Source: Tricholoma matsutake
Taxonomy: Eukaryota > Basidiomycota > Agaricomycetes > Agaricales > Tricholomataceae
Direction: 5' to 3'
Assembly (NCBI GenBank): GCA_026075535.2
Contig: AP026542.1
Location: forward strand, 62,001 to 126,000
Length of the DNA stretch: 64,000 bases
Every line of letters starts with the position of its first letter. Within the stretch, counting starts at the first letter, position 1. The translations under genes were made by a program, and so were the position numbers. Positions 22,200 to 33,956 of the stretch are shown here, piece after piece. Under the pieces are notes generated by a model that saw only the letters and a list, made by a program, of their open reading frames with translations, did not search any database and had not been told where the DNA came from.

Positions 22200-23980
22200 C
22201 CACTATCTCTGACTGGGACTATCAAGTGAGAGTTTTGAACATGGTGACAGGCAAGTGGGTGCTGTGGTCAGAAACAGTGAATGGTTTGTTACCAGCCCAA
22301 ACATGGAATTTGTTCCCCAGCCCCCTCTTGGTCGTACCCACAACATGTGTATCCATGCCAATTTCTGATATGGCAATGACAATCCACTTCAGTGGCCGCA
22401 GCCATACGTTGTCTCTGATTGTCATCTAGGTTCAATTCCATTGTGCCCTGGGCCTGACAACCCAATGTCCATTATGTGGTAGGATCTGGAACCCAAGGAC
22501 TTCGTGCCAACCACTGCAACTACCATCGGCAGGTTAGGGTTGATCAACAGGAAACACTTCACCTATGGTGTCTTCACTGTGTTCTCGTGCAGAAGAGTTC
22601 ATGCCAGCAGAAACTTCTGAGAAGAAGAATGAAGCTATACCCTTGTTCTTGACTGTACTTATGCAGGGCATGAAAAAACTGGAAAATTTGCCCATGAGTC
22701 ATCATCAGGTGTTCATGAATGTTCGGTATGTGGAGAGGTGCTATTTGGAGCTCCTTGCTGCACTAGACTACTTGGAAGTGTTCCGTCCATGTATGTGTAG
22801 TCTTCACCCTGTTGTGAGCATGGTGGAATTGAGGATGGGGGTCTTCACTTATGATCCTGTTGTGGTCCAAGACTTTCTGCATGCAGGCCTACCTGTTTGG
22901 CTTATCCGTCCATATAACCTGCTCTACACTGTGAGGATTTACTCCATCACCAATGTGCAGCTTCCTGAGCATTACCTTCATCTTGAAGATACCAGTCCCC
23001 CCTTCAAGGCCTTCTTCTCTGATTGAGTGGACCATCCAAATTGATCCCATGTGTTCCATGGTTACCTTTGAGCTTTGTTCTCCTACCCCAATCCATTTGA
23101 TATTGTGGATGAACCCTCAGTGGACCAACCATCATCTTCTAGCTCTATCCAGTCTTCAACTCCAATGGCTAGTCAGACTGCAAAAAACAAACCTTCTCAG
23201 GGGCAACCATGTACATACTTTCTCCACCTTCACATTCCATTACTAACTGAGTTATCAGATAATCAAAAAACTGGTCAAACTTCAAAACCTTCAGCGGGGC
23301 AAAACAAATTCATAGAGGAACCAAATCCACTGATACCCCTGGTAATTCCTGCATGGTGTCATGCATTGGCACAAGTTGATACTGATCCAGCCAATCAAGC
23401 AGGATGTTTCAGTCATCCAATGGATGCAGGTTACACATTTCCTGATCATGGTGTTATCTACAGAGGTCAATCACCAGAACGACAAGCAAAATTACTCCTC
23501 AGTTGGCTTCAGCAATGGCCAGCTCTGATCTACAGGCTGACATCCTCGGAATCATCAGCACAAGTGTTATCAAATCAGAGTTGGCGTACAATGCTTACCT
23601 ATGGTAATATGGCAATTTCGGATGGGAGTAAGGAGCAGACAAAGAGCGGTCATCATGCAGACATGTGCCAGCTTCTTGGGAATTGTCTGGATGAAGCAGG
23701 GCTGGAATTGAAGACAGGGGGTGAGCAAGTTTTCTGGCATGAACAAGAACTGTCGACAGGAGTGCTACCTTCCTTTGAGGTCTGTCAGGAGATCCTTTGG
23801 GAGCTCTACAAGCTAAATTTCAGATTCAAACTGCTTGCTCTGCACCGCTGAGCACAATTAGTGGTTGATGACTCACTGGAACATCAAGATCGTGTGCTGG
23901 CTTGCTATCCAGGACATGGCCCACTTCTGGTTGCTGATCTTAGCCTTGCCAATCAAGGATTAGCTGCTCCTTCAACAGCT
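22200..23980 (+). pseudogene. Dispersed basidiomycete hypothetical gene, frame broken
   Basis: Two main ORFs in series make one protein. 22565-23026 has MKKLENLPMSHHQVFMNVRYVERCYLELLAALDYLE, MGVFTYDPVVVQDFLHAGLPVWLIRP and PPFKAFFSD. 23075-23851 has IPAWCHALAQVDTDP, YTFPDHGVIYRGQSPERQAKLLLSWLQQWPAL, SWRTMLTYGNMA, MCQLLGNCLDEAGL and CQEILWELYKLNFRFKLLALHR. After its stop the same frame continues LACYPGHGPLLVADLSLANQGLA. The block order matches a family I recall as very common hypothetical proteins in agaricomycete genomes, often close to transposons; no function is known. The stop at 23849-23851 and the frame change near 23030 suggest decay. Confidence 0.5.
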
Positions 23981-25150
23981 GAGTGAGCACCTTACCTTCT
24001 TGCATTGAAGAGGCTGATGAAAGGATGGAAGGGAAATGCAACATCACAAATTGGTTCTGATGAAAAACCTGTTGAGAAATACTCTGCAGTTGAACTGACC
24101 GCTTTAGAACAGGTGTGTCAAGAACCATTCCTTGCCCGATTGGAACCCGCATCCATCTGACCCTTTCCTGCACGTCGAACCTGATTTTGTCTATGCCTCC
24201 CTATTTCATTCCCAGCCGCCTTGCACTGCCCACACTGCTGTGCACCAGGCCACCTTGTACAGCATCCATGGCTGCCTTCCCAAGGCTGCTGTCTCTATTG
24301 CAAATTTGACTATGGATTCCTGTGCGGCTCCTGCTAGATAATTTATCTATGCAGTCGAGACACTGCCACAGTCTTCGTTCCTGTTCCGCTACAGTATTTA
24401 AGCTTAGTTCATTTCAACTTGTATTCCTCAGTTCATATATCAACATAGACTTGACTTTAATCTGCCAATCCAAACCTCCTTCTACTCCAACCTCAGTTCT
24501 CTAAGAGTCTGAACTCCATTTGACTCAACCTCCAGTCTCCCTCTGAAATTCTAACCTCATCTGAACTTAACCTAAGTCCCTCCATACTCCTTCCCGCGTT
24601 TACCCGTACCTTCCCGCTCCTACCTCCAAACCTCCAACTTGAAATTAGGACACCAGATGAGGTGAAGGGTGCAGCTTCTTACAAGCTGAAGCCAAGTCCT
24701 TTCTATTTCCCCTCCTGCAGAATCTACAACAACCTGACAACCTTCCGTAAACAACACCCACAGTGTCTGAACAGATTCAGATGAACCTTATAGGATCAGT
24801 TCCTAACAAGGTGGTGGCAAAGTTCTATACACAGTCATTCTTCAATTTTTTTGGTTGTGCAGCAATAGTCCCTCATCAGTTGCAGTCCAGGCCCTAACTC
24901 ATTGTCTACATTCCAATTCCCTGTAACTATTATTTTCATATCGCTGTTTTTGAACATCATTATTGTTGGGTCACTTCGCATGTTATAAATAGATCTTTGG
25001 ACAATTGTTTGCTTTAGCCTTTGGGGCCACCTCAATAAGTATGGTTCGAGTTGAGTTAGAGTATTTTTGCATTTATTTTTTCATTTGACTCTTTACCAGG
25101 ACCTCTAGACCAACCCATCTCAAGTTCAACTTATCACCATCCTACTGCAC
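23981..25150. other. Non-coding or unrecognised
   Basis: Short ORFs on both strands without recognisable content. 24500-24650 is CT-rich (CCTCC, AACCT phrases). No RNA gene seen. Confidence 0.45.
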
Positions 25151-25153
25151 ACT

Positions 25154-26002
25154 ATGCCAGTTACTCATGCTGCTGCGTGCAATACACCCATCGATGTTGG
25201 GGATGCCCATCCTAAGCCTGTTCAAAAATGACAACAGAAGACTGCAAGAGTGAAAGCCAAAACAACAGCCGCATTGCCTACTAGTTCTGGGGATGTGGCT
25301 GCTGCAAGTGCACCTCTTTCTCCCAACTCTAATGATTCCACCCGTGCTGTGCATGCTCAGAATCTTGCTCCTCCTCCTTCACATCTTCCTTGCAAGGTTT
25401 TCACCACTTATAGTGCCTGTATTTCAAACCCCAGTGACATTAATCACCCAGTGCCATGATTACTTGGGTGTGGTGAAAGTGACCCTGATCCTGATCCCAA
25501 TGCCACATTCATTTCCCCCTGCATAAGGTGGGGTTGTGATGATTGTGAGGCTCCCCAAACTCCAGTCCCTGAATTGCCCTTGAATATGGATGTGTCTCCA
25601 CGCCATCATGTGGCTTGTTCCCCTCCCTGGATGGAGGATGTGCAGAATAATGATAATGAGTCACAATGCTCATCTCCAGCCAACTCCAGTGAACACACCC
25701 CCAAATTGCCACTCAGCTCCCCCTCTGGGTCTGATTATTCTGAGAGGAGAAGGGATGATGTCCAGATGCATCTGCAGAAAATTCGCCTTAGAGGACCTCA
25801 GGCTGTGACTCTAACACAAGAAGAACAAGATGAGGAAGATGATCGCATACTTGATCAGGAAGCACCAGTCTCACCACCATGGTTCACAGCTGCACAGAAG
25901 GGGAAAGGAAAGAGGAAAAGAAAGGCGTCCACTAGTCATCATCCATTGAGCTATGATGGGGATGATGCAGGCCATGTCTCGGACCACAACACTAGCAAAT
26001 GA
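25154..26002 (+). pseudogene. Hypothetical low-complexity protein, truncated by a PLE
   Basis: Starts MPVTHAAACNTPIDVGDAHPKPVQK and then meets TGA at 25229-25231, before QQKTARVKAKTTAALP. The N-terminus is one I recall from agaricomycete hypothetical proteins, with Arg at that position. A second open stretch (25574-26002) is acidic and Ser/Pro-rich with a KGKGKRKRKAS nuclear-type basic patch. It ends where sequence of the minus-strand Penelope-like element begins (about 25985). The parts between are in different frames, so introns or frameshifts are needed to link them. Confidence 0.4.
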
Positions 26003-26428
26003 ATGACACAATGTGCCACATCTACAAACTCAAGATCACCGTAATCATCTGTGAATGGCATATATGGGGTAGCCTGTTTCAGAGTACCTGATTCCGCAGT
26101 GGCAAGCCAGCTGCACCAGTAGCCTAGGACTGTATCACCTAGTTCTTTAGCTTTAAAGTAGTTCCATGTTGTATTAAACTCAGATTTCAGTACGAAAATG
26201 TCCTCGCGCCCTTGCTTGGTATCAGCCAAATGGTTCTGCCAATGAGTTGTTATATTGTTCTTAGTCCAGTTCATAATAAGGTTTAACGGGTATCCATGCA
26301 TGATGTATAAAGCACTCAGGCTCCGTATCACATCTATGTAATGAGTATGTAGACTACATAGGGTGGCTAACTGTGACATCTCACTGAGATAAGTCCCTCA
26401 TTTAACGTCGAGGGGGTGGTGTGATATC
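25985..26428 (-). pseudogene. Penelope-like element copy B, C-terminal part of RT polyprotein
   Basis: Minus-strand ORF with EMSQLATLCSLHTHYIDVIRSLSALY, MHGYPLNLIMNWTKNNI and FNTTWNYFKAKELGDTVLGYW. It corresponds to 50713-51100 of the second copy and follows the SxHPLDVK motif of the thumb-side region. A TGA at 26398-26400 falls between VK and GTYL. The element's other part lies at 32114-33700, separated by the copia insertion. The 3' end is truncated near 25985, so ribozyme and telomeric repeats are absent in this copy. Confidence 0.75.
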
Positions 26429-26745
26429 TGTTGGAGCAGACTATATACGCTGCACAGAGGAAGAGACAACATGTTCCTTACAACCTACCTGGGGTTTAGT
26501 TACACTTACATCTAGGGTTAGTAGAGGTAAGAACACTGTATTCCTACTATGGTACAGGTTCTCCTTATATACATAATAATAAGGATGTCACATGACTCAG
26601 GAATGTGTTTACCACATGTATGCACAGTAAGTGCAGTAACATGTGTATGCTGCATGTATTGCCTCATGTATGCAGCATGTATCTCACATATGTATGCTGC
26701 ATGTATTGCCTGATGTATGCAGCATTGAGGAGTTTAATTTCAACA
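26429..26745 (-). repeat. 3' LTR of nested copia element
   Basis: 317 bases, TG...CA ends. Contains the CATGTATGCAGCATGTAT-type short repeats, one unit more than the other LTR. Preceded by ATATC. Confidence 0.92.
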
Positions 26746-26778
26746 CCCCCCCTCAAACTGTACAGCACTTCTAAGTAG

Positions 26779-27360
26779 CTAAGTTTGAATCTCGAAAGTA
26801 ATTCTGAGAGAGTCTCTAAATTTCCTGAATAGGATGGCGCCAAGGTTCTTTGTGAACATGTCAGCCGGATTATCACTTCCAGGAATGAAAATGACTGTGA
26901 CTTTGTCATTTTCTATACATTTGCAGGTATAGTGGTAGTGAATGTCTATATGTTTGGTCCTTCTTTCCTGAGCTGGATTTGATCCGATAAAGATGGATCC
27001 CTGATTATCAGCGCAGATTGGTATGCACTTCAGTATATATCCAAGTTCCTGGAATAAGGACTCTATCCACACTATCTGTCGACAGGTGTTGGAGAGAGCC
27101 ATATATTCGGCTTCTGTGGATGACAGTGCTACAGTTTTTTGTAAATGGGACTGCCAGCACACAATGCCACTCGCTAGAGTAGCAAAGTAACCCATTGTAG
27201 ATCGGCGCTTGACAGTGTCAGCTGCCCAATCAGAATCTGTGAAGGCCTGTAGCCCTTCGGATTTCTCTCCATCATAGACTATATTATATTTCTGGGTTCC
27301 CACCAGATAGCACATGATGTACATCGCTTTGTCTAGATGTTCTTGGCTAGGATTAGCCAA
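26779..27360 (-). pseudogene. copia RNase H domain
   Basis: Encodes NPSQEHLDKAMYIMCYLVGT, then GLQAFTDSDWAAD (first catalytic Asp), VALSSTEAEYMALS (Glu), ADNQGSIFIGSNP and RTKHIDIHYHY, the standard copia RNase H arrangement. The upstream RT frame ends at 27333 and is one base off from this ORF, so a single-base shift separates RT from RNase H. Confidence 0.85.
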
Positions 27361-28472
27361 AATTGCGACATCTTGATTACCACATAAGCGATATCAGGTC
27401 GCGTTCTGAGCATCAGATATAATAAAGATCCGATCACAGACTGATATTTTGATCTAAGCACTGCATTTGGCATTGCTGTGTTTTCCGATGGTTTGTAACC
27501 AGTCGGGAGTGGAGTGGGGGCAGCTTTGGCATTTGTCATCTCAAACCTCTCAAGCACTTTGGCAAGATATTCAGTTTGATCAAGTTTGACTTTGCTTGCA
27601 GTCTGGGTGACGTGCATGCCTAAGAATTCCATGACTTTTTCAGTACTACGGCACTCCCAATGCTTCAGACAAGCATTCTTCTTTTCATCCACAAGTTTCT
27701 TGTTCTTCCCCATGAACAAGCCATCATCAACATAGACTAGTGCAATAACAATGCTGCCTGTCTTAGGATCCTTGTGTATGAAGATGCCAGCATCGGAGCT
27801 GGCGTGCACAAACCCAATGGTACACATAAATGCCTCTAGCTCTTTCCACCATGCTAGTGAGGACTGTTTAAGGCCACACAATGCTCGGCATAAGCGCATT
27901 ACTTTGCGCTCTTTTCCCTCGAGTCTGAAACCCTCGGGTTGATCCATATAGATCTCCTCATCAAGTTTGCCATATAAAAATGCGGTTTTTACATCTAGAC
28001 CAGTCATATACATGCCTTCTAGAGACGCAAGTGCAAACATGAGGTGTATGGTCTCGTAGCGGACTACTGGTGAGAAAATCTCATCAAAGTCAACACCTTC
28101 GACTTGTGAAAAGCCTTTGGCCACAAGTCTGGCTCATTTTCTTCCGTCCGATTTCATGGAGAAAACCCATCTATTTTTGATCGTTTTTTGATCATGTGGA
28201 AGATCGATGATGTCATAGACTTGTCATTTGTGAAGAGCCTCTAATTCTTCATGACAAGCTTGTTTCCACTCAAGTTGCTGCTGCCGTGGTAGGCGTGCAA
28301 TATCATGAAATTGGTTTGGAACTTGGCTTATTCTGCTCGATGGTGTGACTGCTTTTGACAACAGCCAGTGGATCAGCTTATCTCCACCTTCCTTGGTAAT
28401 CTTTTTAATATAACCTGCTTCATCCGGTTCCCCCATTGGGTGATCATGTTCTTGATTATTGGAATCAGGCAC
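27333..28472 (-). pseudogene. copia reverse transcriptase
   Basis: Reads WKQACHEELEALHK-stop-QVYDI (28472-28224), then KNRWVFSMK, and from 28124 the main RT: EGVDFDEIFSPVVRYETIHLM, LDVKTAFLYGKLDEEIYMDQPEGF, LCGLKQSSLAWW, ALVYVDDGLFMG with an intact YVDD box. TGA codons at 28224-28226 and 28134-28136 both fall where relatives have Arg. Apart from these the RT is well conserved. Confidence 0.85.
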
Positions 28473-29458
28473 GCTCTTGTGGGGTGCCGAACTTGCTCCA
28501 GTGACCGGTTCTTGCTGTTGAGGTCATGGTTGTGTTCAGTTATGATCCAAATCTTGACCCACAGATCTCTTCCAATATCGATCATGTGCAATGTCTCTCT
28601 CCATGTCAGAGGGGAGTCACTTCTCTCCATAGGTATTGCTGGGATGGTTTGGGATGTTCCTCTGCCTGCCTGATCGACGGGGCAATTGCTGCCATTCCTG
28701 TTGATCTTCACATCTTGGATGAAAGTCCTCAGTGGTAACTGGAGGCGGCAGAGGAGGAGCATCAGTCACATTGTCATGCGCCTTTTGCTCACTTGGTACA
28801 TCATCATCATCATCTTCTGGTTCTGGAGGTGGAAAATCACCACGGTCTGCCTTGGCAGGAGTTTTAGCTCCAGGACAGCATGGGAACATTGTTTCATCAA
28901 ATAGTGCCATAGCACCAATGAATATTGCACCACTAAGTCGCATGAAATGGTATGCTTTAATGCCATCTTCTAATCCAAGGTACATCATTAACTCCGATCG
29001 AGGAGATAATATGGTTGGACATTTTTCCTTGGGTAGATAGATGTAAGCACTGCAACCGAAGACCTTCAGATTGTTTAGATCTGGGCAGACCTTTGTCAGG
29101 TCCTCAAAAGGTGTCAGCCATTTCAGGCACCTTATTGGGGTTTGGTTGTATAGGTGTGTTGCATGTTCAATGGAAAATTCCCACCAGGATTGTGGTAGAC
29201 AGGCAGTAAATCACAGGGTTTGCAACTTTTCCATTATTGTCCTTATGGCATGCTCTGCACACCCATTCTGTTGGTGAATGTGGGGTGTGGACATCTCTAT
29301 TTTGATGCTGAAATCCTTGAGCGTATTTTGTAGCTCATGATCTTTGAACTCCCCCCCTGGATCAACATGCCAGGCTTGATTGTAGCGCTATACTGGGTCA
29401 AAGCCATTGCCTGAAATTGTCTAATCGCTGCAGCAGTGTCAGACTTCTTTCTAAGGCA

Positions 29459-30631
29459 CTAGACCCAGATATGTGACATCTTGTCATCCAGAAATACAAT
29501 AAAGTATTTATGTTTGTGGTATGACAGTACTGGGAGTTCCTTTATATCGGAATGTATTAATTCAAAGGGTTTCTCTGTGCATGAATTCGATTCGGGAAAA
29601 GATTTTGATGTCATTTTCCCTTCAGCGCACCCTGGACATATAATTTTGTCTTTAGGAATAATTAAATTCCTTGGGAATTTGATGGTGCTATTAGGCATTT
29701 TCCCTAGTGCCTCTTTGGATGGGTGTCCAAGTCACCTATGCCAAGTCAAGTAGTCAGCGACATAAATGGTCATGACATTGACCTTTTTGGTGCTCATTAT
29801 ATGAGTCTGAGCCCAATAAATCATGTCACTTCTCCTAAGAGGGACACAATGAATAATTGGGTTTCCTTTCTTGATAAATGAAATGTGTGCAGAGGAACCA
29901 CACACATCACTTCCGTCTTGTAAGAAGATGCCCATTGGCATTAATTGAGTATTAATGTTGGGTATGTGGTGGGCGGGGTATAATCGTGTTTCACGCATTT
30001 CTGACTTCCCGTGACATATTACCTGATGTTTAATGAAGACTACTCCTTTTCCTACTATATGAGTAGTACCTGTGGCTGTTTGGACCAAGGTAGAGTCCTT
30101 TCTCGGTAAAGGCTCGTAGGAAGCGAAATCTTTCATTTCACCAGTGAAGTGTTTTGATGCGCCTGAATCCATGATCCAGTCTGCACCTTTCTTACAATTT
30201 CTATTTGCACACATAACACATGTATTAAGATCTAAATAATTCCGTGATTCATTTAATAGGGGTAAAATTTCACATGAAAAGTTCACTGTTTTCATAGGAA
30301 TATTAATCTTTGTGCTTGTGGCAGGGAAAAGGACTGACCTATCATCATACACTCCCATTTCAAGGGGTTCATCGATGAGCATCTCGTCAATGGCTTTCCA
30401 CACCTCCTCATCAGAAATTGGAGGTTCCAATCCAAGGGAGACGATGTTGTCTTCTACCTCCATGATCTTTGGTTCTGGTTCGATCCTCCTCCTCTTACCT
30501 TCTCGCACTGTCAGGTGCTCTTCCAGCGGTCGCAGATTTTTTGCAGTGTGCGGAAGTTGCATTTGCTCAAGAGTGTCTCGAGCTTGCTGATATTTGGCAT
30601 AAACTGAATGAGAGGTAGAGGCCATGCTCAT
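29459..30631 (-). pseudogene. copia protease, zinc region and start of integrase
   Basis: The ORF 30631-29732 carries WIMDSGASKHFTG, the DSGA active site of the aspartic protease. It ends in WHR-stop-LGHPSKEAL: TGA at 29732-29734 interrupts the His part of the HHCC zinc region. The same frame continues to 29459 with CPGCAEGKM and the first integrase Asp in LIHSDIKELP. A TAG at 29459-29461 ends it. From 29458 to about 28500 the integrase is present only in fragments, with Pro/acid-rich linker sequence around 28990-28500. Confidence 0.85.
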
Positions 30632-30637
30632 ATATGC

Positions 30638-31560
30638 CTATGCAGGCGGTGGGCGGCAAGGATCCCTTGTGGGAGTGTGTTCGCATTTTTCGATGTGCTG
30701 AATGAGCGGCATCAGCAGTATGATGGTGCCATTACCATTTATGGTGGTAAAGGCATTGGAGGCAAGGTGGGTATGTTTCTCTTTAGGCTTTTCCTCCTTA
30801 GTCTTTCTGTCCCCATGTTGTCCACATTTTTGGGACAAATCTCCATTGTTGTTTTGCCCTTCTTTGGGCTGCCATTTGGGGTTTCCCCCTTTGTGCTTGA
30901 CAGTGGAAAGTTTGTTGGCCTGAGGCTGGCCAGCAGGCTTTCCTACTGCTGTGCACCTTGAGGCTTCAGCGACAATGGAGTCCTTGACATGTTTAAACGT
31001 CAAGGCACTAGTAGCAGTCATGTTAAGGACCATGGCGGACAAAGAATCATACTCGCACAGCATCGCAGCAAGTAGGATCATCGCCTGAACTAGTTCGGGG
31101 ATGGCAACATTGGCAGCCGTGAGGCGCTCAAACTTGTCAGCCATCTTAGCAATCTCTGGCACAGGATTCGCAGCTGGAATTTTGATCGCTATTGCAGACC
31201 TAAAGTCTGCAAAGACTTGGGAGGGGCCATCAACACCATAATCGGTGCGAATGAGGTCCCACACCTCCTCAGCAGTGTCCTTGGTGTTGGAACACTGCCG
31301 AATGGAGGGGGCCAGGCGGAGCACTAGGCTACCAATAGCCTGGTCATTTTTGTTGCTCCAGGTCTGGAGCTTGGCAATAGCATCCGCTACAAGAGTAGTG
31401 TTCATCCCGTCAAAGGAGGCACCAGAGGCGGTTTGGTTTCTGCCCCACTAGTTATCTGCCAGAGGCCCTGAGACCTGAGCCACACCTTCATGGAGTCGGC
31501 CCATTGAATGTAATTGGAGCCATCGAAAGTTTGAATGAGTTTTTCAAGGGTTGAAGACAT
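30638..31560 (-). pseudogene. copia Gag, frameshifted
   Basis: An N-terminal piece beginning near 31560 reads MSSTLEKLIQTFDGSNYIQW and runs to about 31408. The main Gag ORF (31405-30638) continues in another frame with VADAIAKLQTWSNKNDQAIG, EVWDLIRTDYGVDGPSQVFADF and a Lys-rich C-terminus. A CGQHG stretch is a poor remnant of the usual zinc knuckle. The one-base shift near 31405 prevents a full Gag. Confidence 0.7.
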
Positions 31561-31807
31561 GATTCTTGGTGGCAGCTGTTAAAAGTGCTCAATCAGTCTT
31601 TTATCCAAGAAAACATGTTTCACAATCTCAGGAAAAAACACTCCTTCAGAGTGGTTAACCCTAGTCAACCTATGTTTTAAGTGCAGCTCGCAGGGAGCAC
31701 GATGCAGCTCACAAAGAGCACAAGGTTATAATTTGGAGATGATGAAGTCAACATTGTTTGCAGCCAATTAAGGCATGTTCGCGACATGCCCAGCAGGGCC
31801 CATAACC

Positions 31808-32113
31808 TGTTGGAGCAGACTATGTACACTGCACAGAGGAAGAGACAACATGTTCCTTACAACCTACCTGGGGTTTAGTTAGACTTACAGCTAGGGTTAG
31901 CAGAGGTAAGAACACTGTATTCCTACTATGGTACAGGTTCTCCTTATATACATAATAATAAGGATGTCACATGACTCAGGAATGTGTTTACCACATGTAT
32001 GCACAGTAAGCACAGTAACATGTGTATCGCCTCATGTATGCAGCATGTATCTCACATGTGTATGCTGCATGTATTGCCTCATGTATGCAGCATTGAGGAG
32101 TTTAATTTCAACA
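31808..32113 (-). repeat. 5' LTR of nested copia element
   Basis: 306 bases, TG...CA ends, followed by ATATC. It lacks about 11 bases of the TGCATGTAT repeat zone relative to the partner LTR. Confidence 0.92.
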
Positions 32114-33700
32114 ATATCCATGGAATTCTCTCTTGGTGTGAGTGCACTTTCCAATAAGGCATATGTTGCACATGATTATTCACATCGCGATATATCGTCA
32201 TATCCAGAAAGGGGAGGAAGTTATCCGATGTGCCCCACTCAATCACACATCCATCAAATTTAATGACACTCATGATTTGTACAGCCTCCTCTTTAGTTGA
32301 AGCATAAACAATACCAAAGATGTCATTGATGGACTGTCTGTAAAATGGTATTAACGGATTGGCAAGGACATTAAGTTTGCATTCAAATCACCAACCGGAA
32401 GAACTTGCCTAATTGATTGCTGCTATCTGACATGAGATTTTTGCTAAGAGTACCTATCATCTCCATGTCTTTACATTGTTGGTCAAGAATTTGATTTGCC
32501 ATTAACAGTTGCAACAGTGTATAATTATTTACATCGTTAAGTAATTCGAGACATTTATCATCTAGCCAGGTATGCTCTGACACCACTATTCCTAGGTTCC
32601 TATCCATCATAGTAATGACATAAGCATTACTAATTAAGAACTGCTCGATGCGGGAACAGTTAGGCTTGAGCGATTTAATAATCAGCCTTTCCTCTTCTTT
32701 GGGGATATGAGAGATTGTTTTATTTACAAAGCTCTGCCCCACTAAGATACCCATTTCGAGATATTGTGGTAAATGAGGTGGTTTACCCTTTCGGGTGTGA
32801 GGTACCTTGTAATCTGGATCATATGATTTTTCAGACTTAGGATCGTCAAACATGAAGTATTATTCTCCATCATAAGTGCTCGACAAAGTCAAGGCATGCT
32901 GCTTTAATTAACTTAGAGTTTTGTGGACTGTGGAACATGTATTTCATTCCCACACTAAGGTCTAATTGTATTTCTAAAGGCAATACTACATTGGGTCCTC
33001 TATGTACTAAGTTCTTATAGGAATTTGCCTGTATAATATTTACAGGAGTACTAAGAATAAGTATGTGAACTGCATCTGGAAGTGGGATTGTTAGCAACTG
33101 ATCCAGGATAAGCGTAGGATTGACATACCAGTTGTTGTCGACCCAAATAAATTTATTATTGCTACTAACTATGTAGCCTTTGCTTTCCCCTTGCCTTTCT
33201 TCGACTTCTGCCACTTCTTTTGGGCACCTTTGGTGGTGTCTGGAACCTTTCGACCTGGTTTGGGGACATAGGGGGTTGCTTGAGGAAGTGGACCTGGCTT
33301 GGAAATCTTTTGTCATTGACAATTTCTTCTTCTTGCCAGAACCTCCCTGTTTTTGGGATTGCTACAAGAGAGTGAGTGCTAGTTGAATAAGAGTTAATGT
33401 CTGTACTCACTGGCTTCAGTAACGACTTAAGTTGAGTGGAGACTGCTTTGTCAATCATTGATTGCATCAATGGGCCAGGCTTGGTAGCATCAGCCATCTC
33501 CACATCAGCACTTTTAGCTAGGTCTTTCTTTTTAGAGATCTTGGTCAACATGACCATGTCTCTAGCCTCCACAACAGCAATGATGCAGAAGGCAAAGACC
33601 ACGCTATCTTCTAGAACTTGTTCACTCAGAAGTTGTGCCGTTATTAGAGGATTTGGAACATAGTAGATTGACTTAAACCCTATGCTAGGGTTTATTGTTT
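32114..33700 (-). pseudogene. Penelope-like element copy B, N-terminal region and RT with internal deletion
   Basis: The minus strand encodes NNKFIWVDNNWYVNPTLILDQLL, LVHRGPNVVLPLEIQLDLSVGMKYMF (33322-32870), then LPQYLEMGILVGQSFVNKTIS and VITMMDRNLGIVVSEHTW (32853-32383), and finally a short RT end with NDIFGIVYAS, GCVIEWGTSDNFLPFLDMTIYRD (about 32340-32114). About 170 residues of RT fingers and palm expected between the second and third parts are missing. The catalytic pair seen as FIDD in copy C is SIND here. A basic region precedes it (33600-33200). The sequence is continuous with 26428-25985 once the copia insertion is removed. Confidence 0.7.
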
Positions 33701-33710
33701 GGGTTGGTTG

Positions 33711-33900
33711 CATGGTTGGTTGGTTGGTTGCATGGTTGGTTGGTTGGTTGCATGGTTGGTTGGTTGGTTGCATGGTTGGTTGGTTGGTTGCATGGTTGGT
33801 TGGTTGGTTGCATGGTTGGTTGGTTGGTTGCATGGTTGGTTGGTTGGTTGCATGGTTGGTTGGTTGGTTGCATGGTTGGTTGGTTGGTTGGTTGGTTGAT
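33711..33900. repeat. 20-bp minisatellite, nine perfect units
   Basis: The unit CATGGTTGGTTGGTTGGTTG is repeated nine times (33711-33890) and trails off in GGTT repeats. Because 20 is not a multiple of three, every frame on both strands stays open and gives WLVGWLHGW or NQPTMQPT type peptides; none needs to be a protein. Perfect identity suggests recent slippage. Confidence 0.95.
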
Positions 33901-33956
33901 TGGCATGGGTAGAGCTGGACAGAGTCTGAGGGGGGGCCTCATAGGATGGCCATGGA

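Larger units (their letters stand above)
26429..32113 (-). mobile_element. Ty1/copia retrotransposon, LTRs and TSD present, coding region broken
   Basis: Two LTRs of 317 and 306 bases (26429-26745 and 31808-32113) flank a minus-strand gag-pol region. Both begin TGTTGGAGCAG and end TTCAACA. The 5-base target duplication ATATC lies at 26424-26428 and 32114-32118. A polypurine tract (minus strand TTTGAGGGGGGG, 26746-26757) adjoins the left, 3' LTR, and a likely primer-binding site (minus GGTTATGGGCCC) adjoins the right, 5' LTR. It sits inside a Penelope-like element. The two LTRs differ by several substitutions and indels, so the insertion is not very recent. Confidence 0.95.

Noticed and set aside
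29015..29277. Plus-strand ORFs over copia integrase
   Set aside because: Antisense of the copia element; no known motif.
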